DNA of 8,143 bases from Longimicrobiales bacterium (GCA_022428035.1 JAKMDG010000181.1:1-8143); one strand, 5' to 3'; positions 1 through 6,643 are shown, counted from the first letter of the stretch. Notes: generated by a model not told the origin, from the letters alone. Numbers and translations: made by a program.

Positions 1-851
1 GTCGGTGGGTGTAGCGTCTCGACACTCGTCCAGTTCCCATCGGCTGTGGCATGCAAAACCGCGACGGCGGCCGCGCCCGGCGCCCCGACGAACCCCTGCT
101 CCTCGGTCATGAACACGCTCTGACCCACGCCTGCCCGTTCCGTAGTGACGCGGTCGGGCAGCTCGACATGACGGGGCGCACTCCATTCACCAGCAGCGGT
201 GAGTTCCGCCGCATACGCACGTCCGACACCCTCGTCGGAGGCTGGCGCGCCAATAAGCAGGCGCTCCCCGTCCCAGGCGAGCGCCGTCCCGAAGGCGCCG
301 GCACCCGGGTCATCGTCCGGCGCGAGCGTACCCTCGAGCGACCAGGTACTGCCGTCGCGACTGAAGTGGTGGACGACTCCGGTGGTGCCCGTCGCGGGCG
401 ACCCGACGAGGAGGTCGTTCCCCGACAGCGCCAGAGCAACGCCGAGCTGCGCACCGTCGTACTCCGCCGGTACTTCAAGCGTGGACTCGATGGCCCACGA
501 AGCGACGGCAGATTCTCGCGTGAATACATAGACCGCGCCTGAGCCATCGCGCTTCCTGGGTGCTCCGACGACCAGCGTGTTGCTCTCGAACGCGATGGCA
601 CGACCGAAGTCATCCATCCGGGCGGAATCCGGAGCACTCAGTAGCTGGCCCTGCACCCAACCACGCTCATCGGACCAGCGATACGCGTAGACCATACCCG
701 GGCCGTACCAGTTCACTGGCTGTCCGATGAACAACTCGTCGGACGTCATCGAAACAGCTCGACCAAAGTTCGGCTCCTGGGCAGTGGCCGGGCGTGCGGA
801 CACCAGCGCGGCAGCGAGGAGAACGAGGGTCGGAAGCGTTGGCTTCCTCAT
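1..851 (-). CDS. Secreted FG-GAP / integrin-alpha-like beta-propeller protein (C-terminus beyond window)
   Basis: The frame is open from an ATG at 851 down to the window edge, giving 283 complete residues and no stop, so the gene is 3'-truncated by the window. Residues 1-25 form a clear signal peptide (Arg-Lys, then a Leu/Ala-rich core, ending ARPATAQ), so the product is exported. Five propeller-blade repeats follow at a regular spacing of 51-55 residues: FGRAVSMTSDELFIGQP (29-45), FGRAIAFESNTLVVGAP (82-98), LGVALALSGNDLLVGSP (136-152), FGTALAWDGERLLIGAP (187-203) and VGQSVFMTEEQGFVGAP (242-258). Most are followed by a Gly-x-(V/A)-Y/H strand. This is the FG-GAP repeat of integrin-alpha propellers, usually found in extracellular binding or adhesion proteins. 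A TGAGG Shine-Dalgarno-like sequence lies about 7 nt before the ATG. The gene is divergent from the transporter operon. Its ligand is unknown; a larger FG-GAP protein with a C-terminal surface anchor is possible but out of view. Confidence 0.85.
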   Translation of the reverse strand, partial: MRKPTLPTLVLLAAALVSARPATAQEPNFGRAVSMTSDELFIGQPVNWYGPGMVYAYRWSDERGWVQGQLLSAPDSARMDDFGRAIAFESNTLVVGAPRKRDGSGAVYVFTRESAVASWAIESTLEVPAEYDGAQLGVALALSGNDLLVGSPATGTTGVVHHFSRDGSTWSLEGTLAPDDDPGAGAFGTALAWDGERLLIGAPASDEGVGRAYAAELTAAGEWSAPRHVELPDRVTTERAGVGQSVFMTEEQGFVGAPGAAAVAVLHATADGNWTSVETLHPP

Positions 852-984
852 GGCAGGCCTCAGGGTCGGAGGTTGTGAACAGTTTGGCCAAGGTCGGGCC
901 CACGGGAGGTCCTGGACAAGGTGCAGTTGGGTCAGCCATCGCTGATCGTGGTAGTTTGCCCGAGTGTTTACCAAGGATAAATGG
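852..984. promoter_or_regulatory. Divergent intergenic region, FG-GAP gene / transporter operon
   Basis: These 133 bp separate two divergently transcribed genes and must hold the promoter of at least the transporter operon. I found no convincing -35/-10 pair on either strand. The only local symmetry is an 8-bp palindrome TTGGCCAA at 884-891, which is too short to call an operator. The region is assigned by position, not by motif. Confidence 0.35.
973..977 (+). promoter_or_regulatory. Shine-Dalgarno deciding the adaptor start
   Basis: AAGGA sits 7 nt before the ATG at 985. The in-frame GTG at 964 has no recognisable Shine-Dalgarno sequence upstream. This favours 985 as the start, with the GTG as the alternative (seven residues longer, beginning with FTKDKW). 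Confidence 0.6.
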
Positions 985-2127
985 ATGAGACGAGCCGTTG
1001 CCGTCGGGCTGATGCTCGCGATTGTCATGGTTGGAGCGCTGATCGTGCGCCGACCAGGTGCAGTGCAGCGCGTGGCGCTTGAACAGCGCGACATCGTGAG
1101 CACGCTCGCAGTCGTGGGACGAGTCCGAGTTCCCCTGCGCGCGGAACTGGGTGTCTCGACAACGGGCACGGTGACCGCGGTGCTCGTAGAGGAAGGAGAC
1201 CGGGTGAGCGCCGGTGATCTGCTCGTCTCACTCGAGGGTGCCGAGGCCAGAGCGAACGTGAGACAGGCCGAGGCTGCACTCGCGGAAGTGAGGGCGTCCA
1301 CCCGGCAGTTGATCGAGGATGCGGAGCGCGAGGCGGCGCAGTCCCAGCGTGATTTCGAGAGATTCCAAGCGGTCTTTCGGGAGGGCGCCCTGACTCAGCA
1401 ACAGGTCGAGGAGGCGGAGATCCGAGCCGCAGACGCCATGGCTCGCCTGGTCTCGCTGCGCGCGATCGCATCGCCGGCAGGCAGTGAGCCCGCTGCGGTC
1501 ACGCGAGCGGTGGCGACGCTCGAGACCGCGCGAGCGCGGCTGGATCTGACCCGCATCCGTGCACCTGCAGCCGGCACGATCCTGGCCCGAACGGTCGAAC
1601 CGGGAGATGCCGTATCACCGGGTCGAGTCCTGCTGGAGTGGGCGAGTGACGGGCCGGCCGAACTGGTGGTCTTCCCCGGAGAGGAAAACCTGGGAGGCCT
1701 GAAACTCGCGGGCGTAGCCACAGCCTCGGCAGATGCCTTCCCCGCTCGAGTATTCCAGGCCACCGTTGCCATGATTGCTCCCGCGGTCGATCCAACGCAG
1801 GGCACAATCGAGGTTCGGTTGGAGATACCCGATCCTCCGGACTTCCTGCTGCCTGGCATGACAGTTTCGGTCAATCTCGAGACCGGTCGAACACCGGGCG
1901 CCACCGTACTCCCCGAGACGGCGGTCCAGGGCCTGGGCACGAACCAGCCGTGGATCGGTGTCGTGCGGGAGGGTCGAATCGATCGTCAGCCCGTCGAGGT
2001 GGGGCTGCGGGCGGGCGCGTATATAGAGATTCTCGATGGAGCTGTCAGCGACGATGTGATCGTCGCGGATCCGTCGGCGACCTCTCCGGGGAATCGTGTC
2101 CGCGTCACGAACCCGCCGGGCGTTTGA
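985..2127 (+). CDS. Periplasmic adaptor (membrane fusion) subunit of ABC/RND-type efflux, HlyD/MacA family
   Basis: Periplasmic adaptor of 380 residues that would link the inner-membrane transporter to an outer-membrane channel. Domains in order: an N-terminal membrane anchor or uncleaved signal (about 4-22, flanked by Arg); first half of a lipoyl domain (about 53-86, with the GTVTAVLVEEGDRVSAGD pattern); an Ala/Glu/Arg-rich coiled-coil hairpin (about 87-185, with FREGALTQQQVEEAE near the tip or return); second lipoyl half (about 189-220, IRAPAAGTILARTVEPGD); a beta-barrel (about 221-300, with FLLPGMTVSVNLE); and a membrane-proximal domain to the end. The length is normal for MacA/HlyD-type adaptors. 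The ATG at 985 was chosen for its AAGGA box; a GTG at 964 is possible. It is the first gene of a three-gene operon, ending 3 nt before the permease start, so it belongs to that ABC transporter and not to an RND pump. No TolC-like gene is visible. The substrate cannot be read from the sequence. Confidence 0.9.
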   Translation: MRRAVAVGLMLAIVMVGALIVRRPGAVQRVALEQRDIVSTLAVVGRVRVPLRAELGVSTTGTVTAVLVEEGDRVSAGDLLVSLEGAEARANVRQAEAALAEVRASTRQLIEDAEREAAQSQRDFERFQAVFREGALTQQQVEEAEIRAADAMARLVSLRAIASPAGSEPAAVTRAVATLETARARLDLTRIRAPAAGTILARTVEPGDAVSPGRVLLEWASDGPAELVVFPGEENLGGLKLAGVATASADAFPARVFQATVAMIAPAVDPTQGTIEVRLEIPDPPDFLLPGMTVSVNLETGRTPGATVLPETAVQGLGTNQPWIGVVREGRIDRQPVEVGLRAGAYIEILDGAVSDDVIVADPSATSPGNRVRVTNPPGV

Positions 2128-2130
2128 GCC

Positions 2131-3348
2131 GTGCCGTTCGAGCTCTGGGTCGCCCTCCGCTATCTCCGTGATCAGCGATTCCAGACGGGACTCATTTTGT
2201 GCGGGACAGGGGTCGGCGTTGGTGTGATCGTCTTTCTGTCGGCGCTCATCACGGGGCTACAAGAAAGCATTATCGAGCGAACACTGGGCAGTCAGGCGCA
2301 GGTGATCGTGCGGCCGATCGAAGAGATCCCCAGAGTCCATCCGATGGACGGTGAGGTGCTCGCCGCTCTGACGCTGGAACGCCCTCCGCAACGCGTCCGG
2401 TCTATTGAAGGCTGGAGAGCAATCGAGGACGTCGTTCGTCGCAGCCCGGATGTGAGCGGAGTCGCACCGACGATTACGGGCCCTGCCATTGCGCTGCGTG
2501 GTCAGGGTTCTATCGCTCTGTCGGTACGCGGGATCGAGCTGGAGAGCTACCGAACTATTGTCGATGTGGAGAGCAGGCTGGTCGAAGGGCGCTTTGACCT
2601 CGCCGGTTTTCAAGTCGTCGTGGGCACGGAGTTGGCTCGTACGCTGGGGACCGGTCTCGGCGGACGCGTCCGGATTCAGGCTGCTGGTGACCGGGGTGGG
2701 GTCTATACGATTTCGGGGATCTTCGACTACAGCTCGCAGACGCTCAACGAGAGTCTCGTGTTCGTCTCACTGCGGGGCGCCCAGACCCTGTTCGGGATTG
2801 CGGGTGGCGTCTCCGCGCTCGAGGTCACTGGAGGGGACATCTTCGAGGCCGACGCCATGGCCGCGCGGATCCAGGACCGTACCGGACTTGTCGCCGAAAG
2901 CTGGATGGAGCAAAACGGTGACCTGCTGGTTGGACTCCGCTCGCAGAGTATGTCGAGCGTGATGATCCAGGTCTTCGTCATTCTCGCGGTCGCTCTGGGT
3001 ATCGCGAGCGTGCTCGCGGTGTCGGTCGTCCAGAAGGCCAAGGAAATCGGTATTCTGCGGGCAACGGGTACCCGGTCCCGCTCCGTGACACGGATCTTCC
3101 TGATCCAGGGTGCCATCCTGGGCGGTGTGGGGTCACTGCTGGGGATTGCACTGGGCGCGTTCCTTGCGCTGTTCTTCGCCAACCTCGCGCGTAACCCGGA
3201 CGGCTCAGCCACCTTCCCGGTCGCCCTCACACCGCTTCTCTACGGGCGGTCAGCTGCTGTTGCGATCGCGGTCGGACTCCTCGCTGCGGTACTTCCCGCC
3301 AGAGACGCGAGCCAGATGGACCCGGCCGATGCGATTCGAAATGGTTGA
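2131..3348 (+). CDS. ABC transporter permease, LolC/FtsX/MacB (type VII) family
   Basis: Inner-membrane permease of 405 residues. The N-terminus (LWVALRYLRDQRFQT) matches the cytoplasmic start seen in LolC/LolE-type permeases. Transmembrane segments are expected at about 19-42, 276-300, 323-349 and 373-391, with one large periplasmic domain (about 43-272) between TM1 and TM2. This is the four-TM mechanotransmission layout of MacB, LolC/E and FtsX. After TM2, QKAKEIGILRATGT (301-314) is the cytoplasmic coupling element that contacts the ATPase, and the C-terminus (PARDASQMDPADAIRNG) is the conserved family tail. There is no fused ATPase, unlike MacB; the ATPase is the next gene. The GTG start lies 3 nt after the adaptor stop with only weak ribosome-binding signal, which suggests translational coupling. 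It probably acts as a homodimer, because only one permease gene is present. The pairing with an adaptor points to MacAB/DevBCA-like export and makes lipoprotein release by a true LolCDE less likely. Confidence 0.9.
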   Translation: MPFELWVALRYLRDQRFQTGLILCGTGVGVGVIVFLSALITGLQESIIERTLGSQAQVIVRPIEEIPRVHPMDGEVLAALTLERPPQRVRSIEGWRAIEDVVRRSPDVSGVAPTITGPAIALRGQGSIALSVRGIELESYRTIVDVESRLVEGRFDLAGFQVVVGTELARTLGTGLGGRVRIQAAGDRGGVYTISGIFDYSSQTLNESLVFVSLRGAQTLFGIAGGVSALEVTGGDIFEADAMAARIQDRTGLVAESWMEQNGDLLVGLRSQSMSSVMIQVFVILAVALGIASVLAVSVVQKAKEIGILRATGTRSRSVTRIFLIQGAILGGVGSLLGIALGAFLALFFANLARNPDGSATFPVALTPLLYGRSAAVAIAVGLLAAVLPARDASQMDPADAIRNG

Positions 3349-4066
3349 CGGCGGCGACGTACCTCTGCTGCAGGCCACAGACGTACGAAAAACCTACGGG
3401 GAGCGCGTCGTCACGCAGGCGCTCAAGGGTATCGACCTCGAGCTGGCTGAAGGCGCATTCTGCGCCCTGACCGGCCCTTCGGGATGTGGTAAGACAACAC
3501 TGCTGAACCTGATCGGGCTCCTCGATCGGCCATCGGGCGGACAGCTCGTCCTCCAGGGTGAAGACGTGGGGCCGCTGAGCGACGAAGCCCGCACAGAGCT
3601 TCGGGGAACAAGGCTCGGCTTCGTCTTCCAATTTCATCATCTACTGCCCGCGTTCACTGCCCTCGAGAACGTCATGTTGCCCCTGATCTCACGCCGGGGT
3701 CGCGCCACGGCTGAGATTCGCGAGAAGGCAGCCCGCCTCCTGGACCGGGTGGGACTATCAGATCGGGCGAACTACAAATCGACCGACCTGTCCGGGGGCC
3801 AGAAGCAACGCGTGGCGATTGCCCGCGCGCTCGTCATCGATCCGGTCCTCGTCCTCGCGGACGAGCCCACCGGTAATCTTGACACGGAATCGACGGCCCA
3901 GGTCATGGATCTACTCGAGTCCTTCAATCACCAGTATGGAACGGCATTCCTTCTGGTCACACACGAAGACTCCATCGCACGCCGCTGCCGCCGCGTCGTG
4001 CACATGGTCGACGGGCTCATCGCCTCGGATCAATCAGGGTCGCTCAGTCCCGCAGACCGAACGTGA
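3341..4066 (+). CDS. ABC transporter ATP-binding protein, LolD/MacB-NBD type
   Basis: Cytoplasmic ATPase of 241 residues that powers the permease encoded just upstream. All nucleotide-binding motifs are intact: Walker A GPSGCGKT (45-52), Q-loop Gln97 in FVFQFHH, signature LSGGQ (150-154), Walker B VLVLADEP with catalytic Glu175, D-loop GNLD (178-181) and switch His208. The stretch FQFHHLLPAFTALENV is especially close to LolD, which separates it from generic importers. The ATG overlaps the permease stop (ATGGTTGA, 3341-3348), so translation is almost certainly coupled. The same frame stays open upstream of 3341, but that stretch lies on the permease gene in a shifted frame and is not part of this protein. 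Its last 23 bp overlap the end of the convergent PQQ dehydrogenase gene. I leave out the symbol lolD because an adaptor in the operon implies a different physiological role. Confidence 0.92.
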   Translation: MVDGGDVPLLQATDVRKTYGERVVTQALKGIDLELAEGAFCALTGPSGCGKTTLLNLIGLLDRPSGGQLVLQGEDVGPLSDEARTELRGTRLGFVFQFHHLLPAFTALENVMLPLISRRGRATAEIREKAARLLDRVGLSDRANYKSTDLSGGQKQRVAIARALVIDPVLVLADEPTGNLDTESTAQVMDLLESFNHQYGTAFLLVTHEDSIARRCRRVVHMVDGLIASDQSGSLSPADRT

Positions 4067-5696
4067 CCATGGAGTTCCCGGAGACAACGGTCACGAACTG
4101 CTGTCCATTCACCATGTAGGTCACCGGTGCCATCACAATCTGACCACCCAGGCTCGCCTTCCAGAGCAGGTCACCGGTGCGCGCGTCGAGCGCCTGAAAG
4201 TATCCCTCACGCCCTCCCGTGAAGAGCAGATCGGATCCCGTCGTCAGCATGCCACTGTCCGTGACGTCGAACTGGTCGAACGACCAGACCTCGTCTCCCG
4301 TCGCGGGATCAAGCGCCTTGACTGAGCCGTATCCGACGACATCGGTCCAATTGTTGATCAGTGACGTCCGGCCGATCCCGATCGTCGGCGCGCCCTCGAC
4401 CGGGGCGAGCACAGAGAAGCCTCCTCCCAGGAAATACCGCCCCGGGATGTAGGTCGACTCTTCGGGCTCGAAAATGGTGGCGTAGTCCTCCCAGGCCGCG
4501 AAGTAGAAGAGACCTGTGCGCGGGCTGTACGACGGCGGATACCAGTTCGTCCCGCCCTGGTTTCCTGGCCACGTAGGTTGACCCTCGGGCTGGGGCGTCT
4601 GAATCGGTCGCCCGTTCTCGTCGAGCCCACTCGCCCAGTTCACCTTCACGAATGGCGTACCGGACAGATACTCACCCGTCGCTCGGTCGAGCACATAAAA
4701 GAAGCCGTTGCGGTTTGCCCATAGCATCAGTTCCCGAGGCTCGCCCTCCCAATCCATGTCGACGAGAACCGGGACCTGGACCGCATCGTAGTCGTAGCCG
4801 TCGTTCGGCGTGAACTGGAAGTACCAGACCAGCTCCCCTGAATCGGCGTCGAGGGCCACGACGGCATCGGAGTACAGATTGTCGCCGGGACGCTGACCGG
4901 GGTTCCAGTCAGGCCCCGGATTCCCAACCCCCCAGTACACGAGATTCAGATTGGGGTCGACCGAGCCCGGCATCCAGATCGGAGCACCACCGTGCTCCCA
5001 GTCGTCGCCCTCCCACGTCTCATGCCCGGGTTCGCCGGGACCTGGGATCGTGTAGAAGCGCCACGCCTCCTCGCCCGTCTCGACGTCATATGCAGCGACG
5101 AAGCCCCGGATGCCAAACTCGCCGCCACCGACCCCGACCAGGACTTTGTCTTTCACGACAAGCGGGGCCATGGTGATCGAATACGCCAGGTCCACGTCGG
5201 CGACCTCGATATTCCACAACTCCTGGCCGTTGACCGCATCCAGGGCGATCAGTCGAGCATCAAGTGTGCCCATGAAGACGCGATCATCGAGGACGGCCAC
5301 GCCCCGATTGTTTGCACCGCAGCAGATACGTGCGCCGTCGGCCGGGGTATGTCGATAGAGCCAGAAAACGCGTCCCGTGGCTGCATCGACGGCCATGACA
5401 TCGTTGGGTCGCTGCGTGATGTACATGATGCCGTCATCGACGATCGGGTTTGTCTGCCAGGCACCGAACACCTGATTGGGGAGCATCCACTTGAGCTCCA
5501 TGTCATCGACGTTATCCGGTGTGATCTGAGTGAGGCCACTATGCCGCTGACTCGAATAGGTACCGTTGTACGTGAGCCAGTTGCCCGGATCGGTGGAGGC
5601 GTCGAGGATGCGATCGTAGGTGATCTGGGCCGTCGAGGGTGCCGGTGTTAGCAGGGCGGCGAGCGCGGCCACCATCGCGGCGCGATGCAGGTTCAT
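4044..5696 (-). CDS. PQQ-dependent (quinoprotein) alcohol dehydrogenase, possibly lanthanide-type
   Basis: Periplasmic quinoprotein of 550 residues that should oxidise an alcohol, or possibly an aldehyde, with PQQ. Residues 1-24 are a signal peptide ending STAQ. At least six tryptophan-docking repeats of an eight-bladed propeller are visible (for example AVDAATGRVFW at 102, ALDPATGDEVW at 461, ALDARTGDLLW at 503). Active-site features seen are the vicinal cysteines Cys125-Cys126 in ICCGANNRG, metal-ligand Glu193 in GEFGIRG, Asn259 in GVGNP, and catalytic Asp302 followed by Tyr303-Asp304. WANRNGFFYVLDR (326-338) carries the PQQ-contacting Arg, and GGTNWYPPSYSP the conserved GGxNW. The extra Asp at +2 is the residue associated with lanthanide coordination in XoxF and ExaF enzymes. 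There is no fused cytochrome domain. The ATG lies in an ATGA overlap with the cytochrome c gene upstream and is preceded by GGGGG, so the two are co-translated and the cytochrome is the likely electron acceptor. Substrate and metal remain inferences. It is somewhat shorter than methanol dehydrogenases. Confidence 0.92.
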   Translation of the reverse strand: MNLHRAAMVAALAALLTPAPSTAQITYDRILDASTDPGNWLTYNGTYSSQRHSGLTQITPDNVDDMELKWMLPNQVFGAWQTNPIVDDGIMYITQRPNDVMAVDAATGRVFWLYRHTPADGARICCGANNRGVAVLDDRVFMGTLDARLIALDAVNGQELWNIEVADVDLAYSITMAPLVVKDKVLVGVGGGEFGIRGFVAAYDVETGEEAWRFYTIPGPGEPGHETWEGDDWEHGGAPIWMPGSVDPNLNLVYWGVGNPGPDWNPGQRPGDNLYSDAVVALDADSGELVWYFQFTPNDGYDYDAVQVPVLVDMDWEGEPRELMLWANRNGFFYVLDRATGEYLSGTPFVKVNWASGLDENGRPIQTPQPEGQPTWPGNQGGTNWYPPSYSPRTGLFYFAAWEDYATIFEPEESTYIPGRYFLGGGFSVLAPVEGAPTIGIGRTSLINNWTDVVGYGSVKALDPATGDEVWSFDQFDVTDSGMLTTGSDLLFTGGREGYFQALDARTGDLLWKASLGGQIVMAPVTYMVNGQQFVTVVSGNSMVTFGLRD

Positions 5697-6475
5697 CGTT
5701 CCCCCGTGAGGCTCAGCAGATAGCCGACGAGGTCGGCGACCTCGTCCTCAGACAGCGTTGTTGGTTGTTTAGTTGGCTCCGCGCTGACCGCGAACTCTGA
5801 GAGGTCCGCCTTCTGGAAGGAGCGAAGGCGTCCATCCCCATCGCTCATCTGCACGGTATAGGTATCCTCGTTCAGCCGTCGGCCCCGTACCTCTTCGCCT
5901 GACGACGTCACGATGCGGACTGGCCTGTTGATGGGCAGCAAAGCAGCCGCCGGATTGAGCAGCGCGCGCTGCAAGGCGGCTGGCGTTCGGATCGCCCCGA
6001 TCTCGCTCAGATCCGGAGCGGTCCGAGGACCCTCACCGTTCACGCGATGGCACGAGGCGCAGTCGGCGGCTCCATAGAAGAGCTCCGCCCCGCGCTCCGC
6101 TTCACCGACGCGCACGGCTACGCCCGACGGATCGAAGCCCGCCCGAATGTACGCGACTAGACCGTCGAGTTCATTCCGGCCGAGATCGAACGCAGGCATG
6201 CGCCGTCCCCCCACACCTTCGGTCACAATGGCTCGGATATCGTCGTCCGAGCTGACGCGGCGGAACGCTCCCGTCCGCAGATTGATCCCGTCTACCTCAT
6301 CTCCATTCGGGCCGTGACAGATCGCGCACTCGGCGACATAAAGACGCGATCCAGTCTCGATCGCCTCGCTCGTGTACGTGTGATCTCCGTCGCTCTGGCC
6401 ACTGAGTGAGGCGGGTACCGCCATCAGGACCAGGGCTGCGAGCGACGCAGCGAATCTGTGCAGCCAAATGGACAT
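5693..6475 (-). CDS. Di-heme c-type cytochrome, electron partner of the PQQ dehydrogenase
   Basis: Exported cytochrome of 260 residues. Residues 1-26 are a signal peptide (MSIWLHR, hydrophobic core, ASLSGQ). The first heme domain has CAICH (Cys50, Cys53, His54) with Met93 in RRMPAF as the probable sixth ligand. The second has CASCH (Cys139, Cys142, His143), then GPRTAPDLSEIG, a beta-strand insertion (about 185-226, SSGEEVRGRR and DTYTVQM) and a final helix LSEDEVADLVGYLLSL. The insertion resembles the 'putative heme-binding domain' proteins common in Planctomycetes and Acidobacteria. The usual S-x-MP before the last helix is replaced by TKQPTT, so the second heme may lack a Met ligand or use Met210. 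The start at 6475 was chosen because it begins the signal peptide and has AGGA 9 nt upstream. The frame stays open to an ATG at 6688, but that 71-residue extension would bury the signal peptide. Its stop overlaps the dehydrogenase start (ATGA). Confidence 0.88.
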   Translation of the reverse strand: MSIWLHRFAASLAALVLMAVPASLSGQSDGDHTYTSEAIETGSRLYVAECAICHGPNGDEVDGINLRTGAFRRVSSDDDIRAIVTEGVGGRRMPAFDLGRNELDGLVAYIRAGFDPSGVAVRVGEAERGAELFYGAADCASCHRVNGEGPRTAPDLSEIGAIRTPAALQRALLNPAAALLPINRPVRIVTSSGEEVRGRRLNEDTYTVQMSDGDGRLRSFQKADLSEFAVSAEPTKQPTTLSEDEVADLVGYLLSLTGER

Positions 6476-6519
6476 ACGGGGAAATCCTGAGCACTGGAAG
6501 GAAGCGGCGACGGAACGAG

Positions 6520-6533
6520 CGGAGGAACCTCCG
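6520..6533. repeat. Perfect 6-bp inverted repeat with 2-nt gap
   Basis: CGGAGG-AA-CCTCCG lies about 45 nt upstream of the cytochrome start, in the region expected to be its 5' leader. It could fold as a small hairpin in RNA, although a 2-nt loop is too tight without opening the inner pair, or act as a short operator in DNA. The same GGAGG/CCTCC core recurs in the larger hairpins farther upstream. Confidence 0.4.
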
Positions 6534-6587
6534 GCCTGATGCTGGGGCCACGCAAGTCCGGGAGACTCAGGAGGTAGTCCCAGGCTC

Positions 6588-6593
6588 AGTATA
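6588..6593 (-). promoter_or_regulatory. Possible -10 box (TATACT) for the cytochrome/PQQ operon
   Basis: TATACT on the minus strand matches the bacterial -10 consensus at five of six positions and would start transcription about 105 nt before the cytochrome ATG. No -35 resembling TTGACA lies at the right distance, so this is weak. If it is real, the two perfect hairpins at 6603-6643 would lie upstream as DNA-level symmetry and not in the transcript. Confidence 0.25.
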
Positions 6594-6602
6594 CGCCCGA
6601 CG

Positions 6603-6643
6603 GCATGGCTCCTCCGGCCATGCTGGAGCCTCGCCGAGGCTCC
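6603..6643 (-). promoter_or_regulatory. Tandem perfect hairpins in the divergent intergenic region
   Basis: Two adjacent perfect inverted repeats are separated by one base. One is a 7-bp stem GCATGGC/GCCATGC (6603-6609 with 6617-6623) and a 7-nt loop, CGGAGGA on the minus strand. The other is an 8-bp stem GGAGCCTC/GAGGCTCC (6625-6632 with 6636-6643) and a 3-nt loop. Neither is followed by a T-run on either strand, so they are not intrinsic terminators. Read from the AT-rich box at 6703-6710, they would fall in a roughly 220-nt leader of the cytochrome/PQQ operon. On the plus strand they lie upstream of the potassium-channel gene. A structured leader or a protein-binding operator are both possible; no known riboswitch class is recognised. 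Confidence 0.5.

Noticed and set aside
51..637. Long open frames on the plus strand (51-542) and in another minus frame (107-637)
   Set aside because: They lie on top of the FG-GAP gene, whose frame has a signal peptide and five regular repeats. Their Arg/Pro/Ser-rich products are typical of shadow frames in GC-rich DNA.
884..891. TTGGCCAA palindrome as an operator
   Set aside because: It is only 8 bp, with no second copy and no nearby promoter elements.
1025..3640. Several minus-strand frames of 60-180 codons opposite the transporter operon
   Set aside because: They are antisense shadows of genes with intact family motifs, and none has a recognisable domain, a convincing ribosome-binding site or plausible composition.
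4118..4180. 13-bp direct repeat AGGTCACCGGTGC at 4118-4130 and 4168-4180
   Set aside because: Both copies lie inside the PQQ dehydrogenase coding sequence, 50 bp apart and in different codon phases. There is no flanking structure of an attachment site or iteron, so chance is the simpler explanation.
4992..5651. 219-codon plus-strand open frame opposite the PQQ dehydrogenase
   Set aside because: It is fully antisense to a gene with complete active-site motifs, and no domain is recognisable in its product.
6603..6643. Intrinsic terminator
   Set aside because: The stems are perfect, but no run of T follows on either strand, and the position is between divergent gene starts, not at a gene end.
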